From: CAYMWF01 sp964394085 [NCBI: uncultured Gemmatimonadota bacterium]
Lineage (GTDB): Bacteria; GCA-2686955; CAYMWF01
Reading direction: 5' to 3'
Length of the DNA: 23,376 nucleotides
NCBI GenBank assembly: GCA_964394085.1
Contig: CAYMWF010000074.1
Coordinates: forward strand, 1-23,376
This document shows, piece after piece, positions 8,531 through 16,939 of this stretch; position 1 is the first letter of the stretch, and every line of letters starts with the position of its first letter. The notes under the pieces were generated by a model, which made no database searches, had not been told where the DNA came from, and saw only the letters and a program-made list of their open reading frames with translations. The position numbers and the translations under genes were made by a program.

Positions 8531-9331
8531 ATGAATTTCCGTCTGTTTTTTATTCTGCTTATGTGCTGCATGATGCTGGCCGGTGGTGCTCGAGGCGGTC
8601 AGCCTTCCAAAACGCCTTCCGGGATGGTATGGATCCCTCCGGGAGAGTTCAGCACGGGGAGTACGGAATCGTGGCGGGAGCGGCCGATCAGGCAGGAGAC
8701 TCTTCCGGGGTTCTTCATCGATCTCCACGAAGTTACCAACAGTGAGTATAAGAAATTCAAAAGAGACCATTTCTTCCATCCCGCGTCAGCGAATAAACCT
8801 GCTACATCCGTAACCTACGACGAGGCGAAAGCCTATGCGGAATGGGCAGGGAAGCGTCTTCCGACCAGCCTGGAGTGGGAAAAAGCGGCTCGCGGCGTCG
8901 ACGGGAGGCTTTACCCCTGGGGAAACGATCCCGATTCGACCAGGCTCAACTGCGTCGAGGCCGGTATAACGGGTACGGTTCCGGTCGATTCCTATCCTGA
9001 AGGCAGGAGCCCTTATGGCCTGTACCACGTCGCCGGGAACGTCTGGGAGTGGGTGGAGGATTCCTGCAAACAGAAAATTTTGAAAATTAACATCGTTGAA
9101 GAGGATCAGGACTCCGGAGAGGCGTTGATTGAAGAAGATGGTGATGCGGCAGAGAGTGGAGAAGCTGAGCCGGAAGTTGATTCAGAATATATTGAAGGGT
9201 ATCTCATAAGGGGTGGCTCCTGGGATGTAACCAGATTTCTTTGCAGAACCAGTAACAGTATGTGTATGCCGCCGGACGCGAGAAGACCGGATCTGGGTTT
9301 CAGATGTGCGTCGGATGCACCTGCCCGCTGA
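8531..9331 (+). CDS. Exported SUMF1/FGE-fold (formylglycine-generating enzyme-like) protein
   Basis: This 266-residue protein starts with a Sec-type signal (MNFRLFFILLMCCMMLAGGA), so it is probably periplasmic; no clear lipobox is seen. The body has the SUMF1/FGE fold markers in order: GMVWIPPGEFSTGS (31-44), FFIDLHEVTNSEYKKF (61-76), VTYDEAKAYAEWAGKRLPT (94-112), YPWGND (128-133), VAGNVWEW (167-174), RGGSW (227-231) and GFRC (256-259). The two cysteines of true sulfatase-activating FGE (a CxxxxC element after RGGS) are not clearly matched; the nearest are Cys238 and Cys245. A sulfatase activator is therefore uncertain, and a binding or structural member of the fold is as likely. An acidic, low-complexity stretch lies near residues 190-222. 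No sulfatase gene is nearby. Confidence 0.85.
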   Translation: MNFRLFFILLMCCMMLAGGARGGQPSKTPSGMVWIPPGEFSTGSTESWRERPIRQETLPGFFIDLHEVTNSEYKKFKRDHFFHPASANKPATSVTYDEAKAYAEWAGKRLPTSLEWEKAARGVDGRLYPWGNDPDSTRLNCVEAGITGTVPVDSYPEGRSPYGLYHVAGNVWEWVEDSCKQKILKINIVEEDQDSGEALIEEDGDAAESGEAEPEVDSEYIEGYLIRGGSWDVTRFLCRTSNSMCMPPDARRPDLGFRCASDAPAR

Positions 9332-9353
9332 TGAAAGCGCACACCGGGCTTTA

Positions 9354-9385
9354 TTGACTTTTGCAGCAAACTGAGCAGATATAAT
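9354..9385 (+). promoter_or_regulatory. Possible promoter for the small gene and riboflavin block
   Basis: A perfect TATAAT (9380-9385) stands about 30 bases before the ATG of the 59-residue gene. The best -35 match is TTGACT (9354-9359), with a 20-base spacer, longer than the preferred 17. The position in a short gap suits a promoter for the downstream genes, but the spacing lowers confidence. No FMN riboswitch motif is visible between it and ribD. Confidence 0.4.
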
Positions 9386-9415
9386 CTCAGGTTGCGACAT
9401 CATGGGGGATAGAAC

Positions 9416-9595
9416 ATGAAACTGAAAGTATTCGTTCAGCCTGTTTCGGACTACGAAAAACTTGAGCAGGAAGTAAATCGCTGGATAGATTTGAACAGCA
9501 ACATAGCCATAGAATCGAAAGATGCACTGGTCTTTTCACCGGCGGGTGCGAAGGAAGAAAAGGTCATGCTTCAAATGTGGTATACTGAAGATTAG
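9416..9595 (+). CDS. Small unknown protein, 59 residues
   Basis: The frame runs from ATG 9416 to TAG 9593-9595, with a purine-rich GGGGGAT stretch nine bases or so upstream that can serve as ribosome site. The protein is compact: a beta-like start MKLKVFVQPV, an amphipathic helix-like middle (DYEKLEQEVNRWIDLNS), then strands ending VMLQMWYTED. It has no signal peptide, membrane helix or Cys. I do not recognise the family. It lies 35 bases before ribD on the same strand and may share its transcript. The strand-helix-strand pattern and the promoter-like bases upstream make it more likely real than chance. Confidence 0.6.
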   Translation: MKLKVFVQPVSDYEKLEQEVNRWIDLNSNIAIESKDALVFSPAGAKEEKVMLQMWYTED

Positions 9596-9630
9596 AGCGG
9601 ATTACCACGATTAACCCAATCCCTCCTTTT

Positions 9631-10833
9631 ATGTCAAAAAGAAGCCGCAGGGCAGGTAAGCGGAGAGCTGACGATCTACGTTACCTGGAGACGGCGCTTG
9701 CTCTTGCCGCCAGGGGACGAGGGCGATGCGCGCCGAATCCGATGGTCGGTGCAGTTATCGTTAACAACGATCGGATCGTCGGCCGCGGCTTTCACAAGAA
9801 AACGGGCGAACCTCATGCCGAAGCCCTCGCTCTCGAACGAGCTGGCGATCGAGCCCGCGGCGCCACCCTCTACCTGAATCTTGAACCCTGTTCTCATCAT
9901 GGGCGCACACCCCCCTGTGCCGACAGAATCATCGATGCGGGCATTACCAGGGTTGTCTGCTGTATGGAAGACCCCAATCCCCTTGTGGGCGGACGCGGTT
10001 TCAGAAAATTAGTCGATGCCGGCATCAAGGTCGAAACAGGACTCCTTGAAAGAAAAGCCCGTCGTTTGAACGAGGTTTTCTCCGTAAACATTTCCTTGAA
10101 ACGACCATTTGTAGTTCTGAAAGCGGCTGTTACCCTCGACGGCTCCCTCGGCGGTGATCTGGCGAAAGATGCCGGATATATCACCGGTGAAGCCGCCAGG
10201 CGAAAGGTTCATGCTCTTCGAAGAGACCTGGATGCCGTTATGATAGGCTCCGGTACCGCACTCGCTGACGATCCGGAACTCACTGTCCGGAAAGTCAAGG
10301 GCGTCAACCCGGTCAGGATCATTCTTGACAGCCGCTTAAGGACGAGCGCGGAGGCACGAGTGATTAAACTCGGTGCCGTCGATGGAAAAACGTTGGTTTT
10401 TCATTCAGAAGAAGCCTGTGAACAAAAAGCTGAAAATCTCCGGAAGGCGGGGGGAAAACTCGAATCGGTATCCTCCTGCGAAGACGGAAAAAAAATAGAT
10501 CTCGAACTGGCTCTGGAAGCTGCCTACAAGCAAGGAATTGCATCAATTCTGCTCGAAGGAGGAAGAAAGATCTTCACCTCTTTCTTCGAGCGTGGTCTCG
10601 TCGATAAAGTATGCTGGTTCATCGCGCCCGTATTTTCATCGGCGGGAGATAAGCAGGCGGCCGGTTTTTTCGAACCTGCCGGCGTGAAAGCCCCGAGTGA
10701 CGGGAAAAGGATGAAAATCATGGATGCACGCTGGCATGTTTTCGGGGATGATGTTATGATGGAGGGTTACACGCGAGCCCGGCTTGAACAGAAGGCTACG
10801 CTGACGCGGGAGGATACTACCTCCCGAAGATAA
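9631..10833 (+). CDS. ribD: Riboflavin biosynthesis deaminase/reductase RibD
   Basis: This bifunctional 400-residue enzyme does the second and third steps from GTP: deamination of the diaminopyrimidine, then NADPH-dependent reduction of the ribose chain. The N-terminal deaminase has HAE (His62, Glu64) and EPCSHHGRTPPC (Cys87, Cys96), the zinc and catalytic residues of the cytidine-deaminase fold. The reductase domain begins near residue 150 with VVLKAAVTLDGSLGG and contains MIGSGTALADDPELTVR and SILLEGGRKIFTSFF. No Shine-Dalgarno site precedes the ATG; the bases there are pyrimidine-rich. The gene ends in a basic tail over a stem-loop (10807-10826) and is followed 16 bases later by ribE. Confidence 0.96.
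   Translation: MSKRSRRAGKRRADDLRYLETALALAARGRGRCAPNPMVGAVIVNNDRIVGRGFHKKTGEPHAEALALERAGDRARGATLYLNLEPCSHHGRTPPCADRIIDAGITRVVCCMEDPNPLVGGRGFRKLVDAGIKVETGLLERKARRLNEVFSVNISLKRPFVVLKAAVTLDGSLGGDLAKDAGYITGEAARRKVHALRRDLDAVMIGSGTALADDPELTVRKVKGVNPVRIILDSRLRTSAEARVIKLGAVDGKTLVFHSEEACEQKAENLRKAGGKLESVSSCEDGKKIDLELALEAAYKQGIASILLEGGRKIFTSFFERGLVDKVCWFIAPVFSSAGDKQAAGFFEPAGVKAPSDGKRMKIMDARWHVFGDDVMMEGYTRARLEQKATLTREDTTSRR
10807..10826 (+). other. Stem-loop CGGGAGG/CCTCCCG at the end of ribD
   Basis: CGGGAGG (10807-10813) and CCTCCCG (10820-10826) form a perfect seven-base GC-rich stem with an ATACTA loop. It lies in the last codons of ribD, 24 bases before the ribE ATG. No U-run follows, so transcription likely continues. 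The identical stem recurs at 16909-16927. Confidence 0.5.
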
Positions 10834-10849
10834 ATCGAAAGACCTTGTG

Positions 10850-11464
10850 ATGTTTACCGGTCTGGTCGAAATGCTGGGAACCTGTGACGGGATTTCCGAG
10901 AAAAGTGACGGTAGAGAGTTACTGCTCTCCTGCGGTTCATTGTCGGATGAAATCGCCGTGGGCGATTCTGTTGCCGTCAACGGCGTATGCTTGACGGCGA
11001 CAACCGTCCGTTCCGGTGAAATCATTGTTTTCGCCGGCCGGGAAACACTTTCCAAGTCTACACTCGGTGGTCTGCGTCCCGGAGTCAGAGTGAATCTCGA
11101 ACGGGCGAAACGGGTCGGAGACAGGCTTGGAGGTCATATAGTCAACGGGCATGTTGACGGTGTCGCCAGCTTGATTTCCCGGCGCGAGACTCCGTCCATG
11201 ACCCTGTTTACAATGCAGCTGGACGGCGGGCTGGCGCCTTACGTTGTGGATAAGGGTTCGGTGACCTTGGACGGGGTCAGTCTGACCGTAACAGTGAAAC
11301 GTCCTTCAGCTTTTTCGGTTGCGGTTATACCGTTTACCCTGGAGAACACGACGCTCTCCGAAAGGAGACCCGGTCACAAAATGAACCTTGAAGTTGATAT
11401 TCTGGCGAAATATGTTGAAAGCCTGCTGGCAACGGGTAATTTGAAAAAGCTGTTGCCATATTGA
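10850..11464 (+). CDS. ribE: Riboflavin synthase, alpha subunit
   Basis: I start at the ATG 10850, giving MFTGLVE, the invariant beginning of this family; a GTG three bases upstream is in frame but unnecessary. The 204-residue protein shows the internally duplicated lumazine-binding barrels. The first runs from MFTGLVE to about residue 95, with VGDSVAVNGVCLT; the second begins at LGGHIVNGHVDG and has VDKGSVTLDGVSLTV. It dismutates two 6,7-dimethyl-8-ribityllumazine molecules to riboflavin plus the pyrimidine precursor. It lies between ribD and ribBA, all co-directional. The enzyme is called ribE or ribC depending on the organism. Confidence 0.95.
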   Translation: MFTGLVEMLGTCDGISEKSDGRELLLSCGSLSDEIAVGDSVAVNGVCLTATTVRSGEIIVFAGRETLSKSTLGGLRPGVRVNLERAKRVGDRLGGHIVNGHVDGVASLISRRETPSMTLFTMQLDGGLAPYVVDKGSVTLDGVSLTVTVKRPSAFSVAVIPFTLENTTLSERRPGHKMNLEVDILAKYVESLLATGNLKKLLPY

Positions 11465-11515
11465 ATATTGCTCAAACACGAAGCATCCTAGGCGGATGGA
11501 CCAGGGAGGCAGGGC

Positions 11516-12814
11516 ATGGAAGCATTTGCAAAAATCGAAGATGTAATAGAAGATATACGAGACGGCAGAATCGTTATAATAGTCGATGACGAAGATAGGG
11601 AGAATGAAGGTGATTTCGTCATGGCGGCTGAAAAGGTAACCGCCGCCGATGTCAATTTCATGGCCAAATACGGCCGGGGTATGATTTGCCTGTCGCTGAC
11701 TCTCGAAAGGTGCAGGGAGCTTCACCTTGATTACATGGTCGACCCGAGGGAGAACACATCTCTTTTCGGCACTCCGTTCACGGTATCGATTGATGCCGCG
11801 CACGGGATTTCAACGGGTATCTCGGCCGCTGACAGGGCTCATACGATCCAGACGGCTGTCGATCCTTCCTGCAGGCCGGGCGATCTCGCGAGACCAGGCC
11901 ATATACATCCGCTGAAAGGCAGGGATGGCGGTGTTCTTGAACGGAGCGGTCATACCGAAGCCTCCATGGATCTTGCCCGACTCGCCGGTCTCCGGCGTGC
12001 GGGAGTGATTTGTGAGATAATGAAGGAAGACGGGACTATGGCCCGGGTTTCCGATCTTTTCGAACTCGCCGCCCGGTACGATCTCAAGGTCGCAACGATT
12101 AAGGATCTTATCGAATACAGAATGCGCACCGAACAACTCGTCGAGCGCCTTGTGGTTTCCAGGTTGCCTCTCAAGCAGGGTGAATTCCAGATTATCCTTT
12201 ACCGCTCCAAGCTCGACGGTGTCCACCATCTCGCTCTCCTTGCCGGTGACGTAAGTGGAAAAAAGAATGTCCTCGTCAGGGTTCATTCGTCTTGTGTGAC
12301 TGGGGATATCTTCGGCTCGCTGCGCTGTGACTGCGGTTCTCAGATGGATGCGGCTCTCAGGAGGATCTCAGGAGAGGGAGAAGGTGTTTTTCTCTATATG
12401 AACCAGGAGGGCCGGGGTATAGGGCTGTTGAACAAGCTCCGTGCCTATAATCTGCAGGATCAGGGGTATGACACGGTGCAGGCGAACGAGAAACTGGGAT
12501 TTCCCGCCGATCTTCGAGAATACGGCACGGGCGCGCAGATTCTGGTGGATCTCGGGATATCCACTATCCGGCTTCTTACGAATAATCCGAGAAAAGTAAT
12601 TGGTCTGAAAGGATACAATCTCGAGATTGTCGAGCGTTTGCCGATCGAGATCCTTCCGAATGAGAACAACATATCGTACCTGAAAACAAAACAGGAAAAA
12701 ATGGGTCATATAATCCACGTGGATGATGTATCATCGTCGGGAGAAGAGGGTGCGGACGGGTCGAAAGAACGATCGGACGTGCATCCGAAGAGGAAAAATT
12801 TATGCACAGGATAG
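11516..12814 (+). CDS. ribBA: DHBP synthase / GTP cyclohydrolase II bifunctional enzyme
   Basis: This 432-residue fusion supplies both starting materials of riboflavin synthesis. The N-terminal half (about 1-205) is 3,4-dihydroxy-2-butanone-4-phosphate synthase, with [12 protein letters not shown] (24-35) and the [13 protein letters not shown] motif (146-158). The C-terminal half is GTP cyclohydrolase II, with zinc ligands Cys260, Cys271 and Cys273 in [18 protein letters not shown] and the QEGRGIGL motif (297-304). The residue before the first zinc Cys, often Glu in HSEC, is Ser here. A good GGGAGG ribosome site precedes the ATG. A low-complexity charged tail after residue 400 extends into the ribH start, overlapping it by 13 bases. 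Confidence 0.96.
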   Translation: MEAFAKIEDVIEDIRDGRIVIIVDDEDRENEGDFVMAAEKVTAADVNFMAKYGRGMICLSLTLERCRELHLDYMVDPRENTSLFGTPFTVSIDAAHGISTGISAADRAHTIQTAVDPSCRPGDLARPGHIHPLKGRDGGVLERSGHTEASMDLARLAGLRRAGVICEIMKEDGTMARVSDLFELAARYDLKVATIKDLIEYRMRTEQLVERLVVSRLPLKQGEFQIILYRSKLDGVHHLALLAGDVSGKKNVLVRVHSSCVTGDIFGSLRCDCGSQMDAALRRISGEGEGVFLYMNQEGRGIGLLNKLRAYNLQDQGYDTVQANEKLGFPADLREYGTGAQILVDLGISTIRLLTNNPRKVIGLKGYNLEIVERLPIEILPNENNISYLKTKQEKMGHIIHVDDVSSSGEEGADGSKERSDVHPKRKNLCTG

Positions 12815-13272
12815 ACGGAATATTACAGGGTAAAGGGAAGAAATTCACGATTATCGTTTCCCGTTTCAATGAATTCCTGACTTCGCGTTTACTCGGCGGG
12901 GCTGTTGATGTGCTGGTGCGCCACGAAGTGGATGATGGCGATATAACCGTTGTATGGGTGCCCGGCGCTTTCGAGATTCCCGCCGTGGCGCGTTTATGCG
13001 CCGACCAACAGGGGGTTGACGGCATCATTTGCCTCGGCGCGGTGATCCGCGGCTCCACCCCGCACTTCGAATATGTCGCCGCTGAAGTCAGCAAGGGTAT
13101 CGCTCAGGTCAGCCTCAAGTCGAAGATTCCGATCGGATACGGAGTGCTGACCTGCGACACCGTCGATCAGGCTATCGAGAGATCAGGTTCGAAAGCAGGG
13201 AACAAGGGTGCCGACGCGGCTCTATCAGTTCTTGAGCTGACAGATCTTTACGCACATCTGCGCATTGATTGA
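12802..13272 (+). CDS. ribH: 6,7-dimethyl-8-ribityllumazine synthase
   Basis: This 156-residue protein is the usual size for lumazine synthase. It condenses the ribityl-aminouracil with dihydroxybutanone phosphate, and in many species forms pentamers or icosahedral shells. Key motifs are SRFNEFLT (20-27), [25 protein letters not shown] (substrate loop and the catalytic His), [11 protein letters not shown] and a [12 protein letters not shown] stretch. Its start lies inside the last codons of ribBA, so the two are probably translationally coupled. It completes the pathway present in this window, apart from the phosphatase and the FAD/FMN kinase steps, which are not seen here. Confidence 0.96.
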   Translation: MHRIDGILQGKGKKFTIIVSRFNEFLTSRLLGGAVDVLVRHEVDDGDITVVWVPGAFEIPAVARLCADQQGVDGIICLGAVIRGSTPHFEYVAAEVSKGIAQVSLKSKIPIGYGVLTCDTVDQAIERSGSKAGNKGADAALSVLELTDLYAHLRID

Positions 13273-13373
13273 TTTCAAATGCGTGTGTCTTCATCTGCTG
13301 GAGTTTATCCAGGATAAGAGATGTGTCGGACATATAGCTGAAGGCAGTATATTTCCAGCGGAGAGATTTCGGG

Positions 13374-13886
13374 ATGACTCGGAGACGACGGGCAAGGGAA
13401 CTGGCATTAAAAACTCTCTATTCCGCTGTTCTCCAGGATATGCCGGCGATCCAGCTTTTCGAAACTATCATCAAGCTGAATGATTTACAGGACGATGATG
13501 GTGCTGAAGAGAAGGAACCGGTTTTTGATTTTGAAGATTCCGACTCTGAAATTCCGGTTGCCGGGAATGAGGAAATTGAACAGTACGCGTTGCGCCTGCT
13601 CCGTATGCTCGAAGAAAGAGTCGAGGAATTCGATCCGCTGATCTCCAGCCTTTCCAGGAACTGGCTGCCGGCAAGGATGCCTGTGGTGGATCGATTGATT
13701 CTGAAGATGGGGATCACCGAGCTTTTATTCATGCCGGATATTCCGAGAAAAGTGACGATAAATGAAATGGTGGAGCTGGGAAAGCTGTATTCGACCGAGA
13801 AATCCGGTCAATTCATCAACGCTCTGCTCGATAATGTTCCTAGAGAGCTGGATCGAGAAATACCCCAGGAGGGATTTTCCGGATGA
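13374..13886 (+). CDS. nusB: Transcription antitermination factor NusB
   Basis: The 170-residue protein begins MTRRRRARELALKTLYSAVLQ, the typical NusB first helix. It ends with IPRKVTINEMVELGKLYSTEKSGQFINALLDNV, the conserved C-terminal helices that bind boxA RNA with NusE. An acidic insertion at about residues 38-62 (DDDGAEEKE, DFEDSDSE) makes it longer than the about 140 residues of E. coli NusB. A weak GGAGAG lies upstream of the ATG. The 101 bases between ribH and nusB hold no gene I can support. The ribH-nusB adjacency is a common bacterial arrangement. The stop overlaps the next ATG (ATGA). Confidence 0.95.
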   Translation: MTRRRRARELALKTLYSAVLQDMPAIQLFETIIKLNDLQDDDGAEEKEPVFDFEDSDSEIPVAGNEEIEQYALRLLRMLEERVEEFDPLISSLSRNWLPARMPVVDRLILKMGITELLFMPDIPRKVTINEMVELGKLYSTEKSGQFINALLDNVPRELDREIPQEGFSG

Positions 13887-14611
13887 GATACGGAATCATT
13901 TCCGATATCCATTCTAATATCGAAGCGCTGCGAGCGGTCATCGAAATGCTTCGCGAAAACTCGATCGACACCATTGTCTGCCTCGGAGATATCGTCGGAT
14001 ACGGCGCTGATCCGGGCGAATGTATCGACGAAGTCGCGCAACAGGTCGACTTCTCCCTTCTGGGAAACCACGATTCGGCCGTCATCGGCTGGGAAAACAC
14101 TGACCGGTTCAACCAGATGGCTCGTACAGCCATCAGCTGGACCATCGACAGGCTCGGTGCCCGCCAGCTCGAATATCTGCGGAATCTCGAATACACCGGG
14201 TATATCGGTGATGCGGCATTCTGTGCGCACGCGTCACCGCAGAAACCTGAAAGCTGGCGCTATATCGCTTCGCACAAGGGCGTAAAAGAGCAGTTCAGAG
14301 CCTTCGAGAGCCAGGTCTGCTTTGTAGGGCACACCCATAATCCACTGATCTATGAGTTCCAGAACGGGAATATCGATACATCCAGAAAAGAAATCTGCAA
14401 ACTTTCGAAGAATACTAAATACATAATCAATGCCGGAAGTGTCGGTCAGCCGCGAGACAAGGACCCCAGAGCATGTTATCTTGTGTACGACGAAGATGAG
14501 AGAATCGTTGAAACCAGGAGGGTTCCTTACGATATCGGTGCGGCCAGGGATAAAATCCTTCAAGCAAGACTCCCTTCCCATCTCGCCCATCGCCTCACCT
14601 GGGGCGATTGA
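13883..14611 (+). CDS. Calcineurin-like metallophosphoesterase
   Basis: A 242-residue protein with the full set of metallophosphoesterase metal-binding blocks: SDIHSN (Asp8, His10), GDIVGYG (Asp36), GNHD (61-64), AHASP and VGHTHNP. These hold two divalent metals and hydrolyse phosphodiesters or phosphomonoesters. The spacing and the GDIVGYGADP sequence place it near the YfcE/DUF2437-type small phosphodiesterases, whose substrates are often unknown. It shares a four-base overlap with nusB, so it is probably co-expressed with it. No signal peptide is visible, so it should be cytoplasmic. Confidence 0.9.
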   Translation: MRYGIISDIHSNIEALRAVIEMLRENSIDTIVCLGDIVGYGADPGECIDEVAQQVDFSLLGNHDSAVIGWENTDRFNQMARTAISWTIDRLGARQLEYLRNLEYTGYIGDAAFCAHASPQKPESWRYIASHKGVKEQFRAFESQVCFVGHTHNPLIYEFQNGNIDTSRKEICKLSKNTKYIINAGSVGQPRDKDPRACYLVYDEDERIVETRRVPYDIGAARDKILQARLPSHLAHRLTWGD

Positions 14612-14629
14612 TCTCTGGTAACTGGACCC

Positions 14630-15412
14630 ATGCCGCGACGGAATTCCACACTGGACCACTGGGATAATTTCTGGGATATCAAAAAAGATATCGGGAAGGT
14701 ATATCCCGATTCGAATGCTTTTTTCGAACCGCTGCTCGCTCATGCAGGAAAAGCCGGAGGGAAGCGGATTCTCGAAGTCGGCGCCGGTTCGGGAAGGGAT
14801 GGGTCGAGGCTTGCTGCGGAGGGATTCGATGTGACTGTACTCGATTATTCGCGACAGGCGCTTCGGGTGATTTCAGCGGTTTCGGATAACGGCACTGATG
14901 CGGTTCTGGGTGACGCTTTTTCGCTGCCGTTCCGGGATGGAAGTTTCGATGTGATTTTCCACCAGGGCCTGCTTGAGCATTTCAGGGAGCCGACAGCCAT
15001 AATCGAGGAACAGAGACGCGTGCTGAAACCGGGGGGATTGCTTGTAGTCACGGTTCCGCAGAAATATCACCCATATACACTTGTTAAACATATACTCATT
15101 CGTGCAGGGAAGTGGTTTGCGGGATGGGAAACCGAATACACGATCAATGAACTCGAGGGGCTGGTGGCTGGTCAAGGCTTCAGAATCCTCGAACGCTATG
15201 GTGAATGGATGTATCCGAGTTTTTTCTACCGTTCACTTCGTGAAGTTTTCAGGAAACTGTCCCTGGAATTGCCGATGTATCCTCGCGGCCCCGGTCCCGT
15301 GCACGATTTACGGAACAGAATTCGCAACCGGTTTCGTTTTCTGACCCCTGCCTTTTACACATTTATTACGGTTGGGGTTGTTGCGGGAAAGATCTCGAAT
15401 GGTGAAAGATAA
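14630..15412 (+). CDS. Class I SAM-dependent methyltransferase
   Basis: The 260-residue protein has SAM-binding motif I, ILEVGAGSGRDGSRLA, with the acidic ribose-binding residue in VTVLDYS. FDVIFHQGLLEHF and RVLKPGGLLVVTVPQ follow, the standard Methyltransf_11 pattern. The C-terminal part (about 150-260) is likely to recognise the substrate, with aromatic residues such as YPSFFYRSLREVF. The acceptor cannot be predicted. It starts 18 bases after the phosphoesterase gene and overlaps the next radical SAM gene by about 14 bases if that gene starts at 15399, so the two may act in one pathway. Confidence 0.88.
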   Translation: MPRRNSTLDHWDNFWDIKKDIGKVYPDSNAFFEPLLAHAGKAGGKRILEVGAGSGRDGSRLAAEGFDVTVLDYSRQALRVISAVSDNGTDAVLGDAFSLPFRDGSFDVIFHQGLLEHFREPTAIIEEQRRVLKPGGLLVVTVPQKYHPYTLVKHILIRAGKWFAGWETEYTINELEGLVAGQGFRILERYGEWMYPSFFYRSLREVFRKLSLELPMYPRGPGPVHDLRNRIRNRFRFLTPAFYTFITVGVVAGKISNGER

Positions 15413-16874
15413 GATGAAAGTTATGATCGGCTACCCTCCCCTGGAGGGCAAAGGGAGCCCCATGCTGACTCAGAACCGGCAATTCCAGTGGTACCATGTC
15501 GGTTCGTATATCTTTCCCGTGGTCGCCGGATCCGCCGCAACGCTCCTTGACCGGGATGATTTCGAAGTTAAATGGGTCGACGGTATCGTCGATGGCCTGA
15601 CAATGGAAGATTTCTACAGGGATGTGGAATCGGAGAGTCCCGATTTGATCCTGCTGGAGTCGAAAACACCCGTAATCAGGCAGCACTGGAGCATAGTCGA
15701 GAGAATCAAGGAATTCTCTCCCAAGACCAGGACCTTGTTCTGCGGTGATCATGTTACGGCCCTGCCGCATGAATCCATGGAAGGAAGCGTTGTCGACTAT
15801 GTTTTGGCCGGCGGCAATTACGATCTCCTGGTTCACGGTCTTGCCAGGCACATCAGGGACGGAGCTCCTCTTCCGCCCGGAATTTTTTACAGAGAGAACG
15901 GCAAAGTAAAGTCTTCCGGTGATTTCGTCCTCGAACATGACCTCGACGAGTTGCCCTGGATAAACAGAACTCTGACTCAGGCCGTCAAGTACGGTGAGAA
16001 ATGGAAACGCCGCACCCCTTTCTTCTACACCATGGCCGGACGCGACTGCCACTGGGGCAAATGCACTTTCTGCTCCTGGACCACCCTGTATCCGCGGTTC
16101 AAGGTAAGGACACCGGAGAATCTCCTGGATGAGATAGGGACTCTCATCAAAGATCATGGCGTAAAAGAAATTTTCGATGATACAGGTACCTTCCCCGGAG
16201 GTGTCTGGCTCGAGAGATTCTGCGAGGGTATGATCGATCGGGGGTACAACAAAGAAATTCTTTTTTCATGCAATATGAGATTCGACATGGTTACACCGGA
16301 ACGAGCCGCTCTCATGAAACGTGCGGGGTTCAGGAAGATCAAGTCCGGTCTCGAGTCTGCAAATCAAAGTACCCTGGACAGGATAGAAAAGGGAACCACG
16401 GTTGAACAGATTGTAGAGGGATGCAAAACAGCCACCAGGGCGGGACTGGAGGTGCAGCTGACGGTTATGGTCGGGTATCCCTGGGAAACCAGGGAGGAGG
16501 TCCATAATACGATTAACCTGGCGAAAAAGCTCATGGCCGGGGGGCACGCTGAAATGCTCCAGGCTACCGTGGTCGTGCCATATCCCGGAACACCATTGCA
16601 CAGGATGGCTATGGATAACGACTGGTTCCGGATCGACCCGGGTGAATATGAACGGTTCGACATGACCGAACCCATGTTGAAAACCCCCGGGCTGACGCCT
16701 GAAGAAGTCGTAAAATTATGCGGAGGTGTATACAAAACATTCTTGACCCCGTCTTTTATAGTTCGTCATATACTTTCAATCAGGACCAGGGAGGATCTCA
16801 GTTATTTCCTGAGGGGCGTAAAAGCGATCTGGGGCCACCTGGAAGATTTTTTGAAAGATCGAAAGAATAATTGA
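15399..16874 (+). CDS. B12-binding-type radical SAM protein
   Basis: I start at ATG 15399; ATG 15414 (MKVMIGYPPLEG) is almost as good, having a GGTGA stretch about nine bases before it. The protein is about 491 residues. Its N-terminal third resembles the cobalamin-binding fold of this group (VMIGYPP start, LILLESKTPVI, CGDHVTALP), although the DxHxxG-type motif is not clear. The radical SAM domain starts near residue 205 with CHWGKCTFC, a CX4CX2C arrangement for the iron-sulfur cluster. It continues with DDTGTFPGG, ESANQSTLDRIEKGTT, VMVGYPWET and TPLHRMA. The reaction is unknown. Such enzymes methylate unactivated carbons or rearrange lipids, antibiotics or cofactors. Its neighbour is a methyltransferase. 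Confidence 0.88.
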   Translation: MVKDKMKVMIGYPPLEGKGSPMLTQNRQFQWYHVGSYIFPVVAGSAATLLDRDDFEVKWVDGIVDGLTMEDFYRDVESESPDLILLESKTPVIRQHWSIVERIKEFSPKTRTLFCGDHVTALPHESMEGSVVDYVLAGGNYDLLVHGLARHIRDGAPLPPGIFYRENGKVKSSGDFVLEHDLDELPWINRTLTQAVKYGEKWKRRTPFFYTMAGRDCHWGKCTFCSWTTLYPRFKVRTPENLLDEIGTLIKDHGVKEIFDDTGTFPGGVWLERFCEGMIDRGYNKEILFSCNMRFDMVTPERAALMKRAGFRKIKSGLESANQSTLDRIEKGTTVEQIVEGCKTATRAGLEVQLTVMVGYPWETREEVHNTINLAKKLMAGGHAEMLQATVVVPYPGTPLHRMAMDNDWFRIDPGEYERFDMTEPMLKTPGLTPEEVVKLCGGVYKTFLTPSFIVRHILSIRTREDLSYFLRGVKAIWGHLEDFLKDRKNN

Positions 16875-16908
16875 GATTTCGGTGTATCTGCACACTGAAA
16901 AGCTTCCG

Positions 16909-16927
16909 CGGGAGGGGCCACCTCCCG
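16909..16927 (+). other. Stem-loop CGGGAGG/CCTCCCG between radical SAM gene and peptide gene
   Basis: CGGGAGG (16909-16915) pairs with CCTCCCG (16921-16927) around GGCCA. The arms are identical to those at 10807-10826. It lies 35 bases after the radical SAM stop and just before the promoter of the peptide gene. It may end the upstream transcript, but the bases that follow lack a T-run. Confidence 0.5.
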
Positions 16928-16939
16928 TCGAAATAAATA

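Noticed and set aside
9617-9630. Pyrimidine-rich bases before ribD as an anti-Shine-Dalgarno-like control element
   Set aside because: CCTCC resembles the end of 16S rRNA but a single short match is not enough to claim a function.
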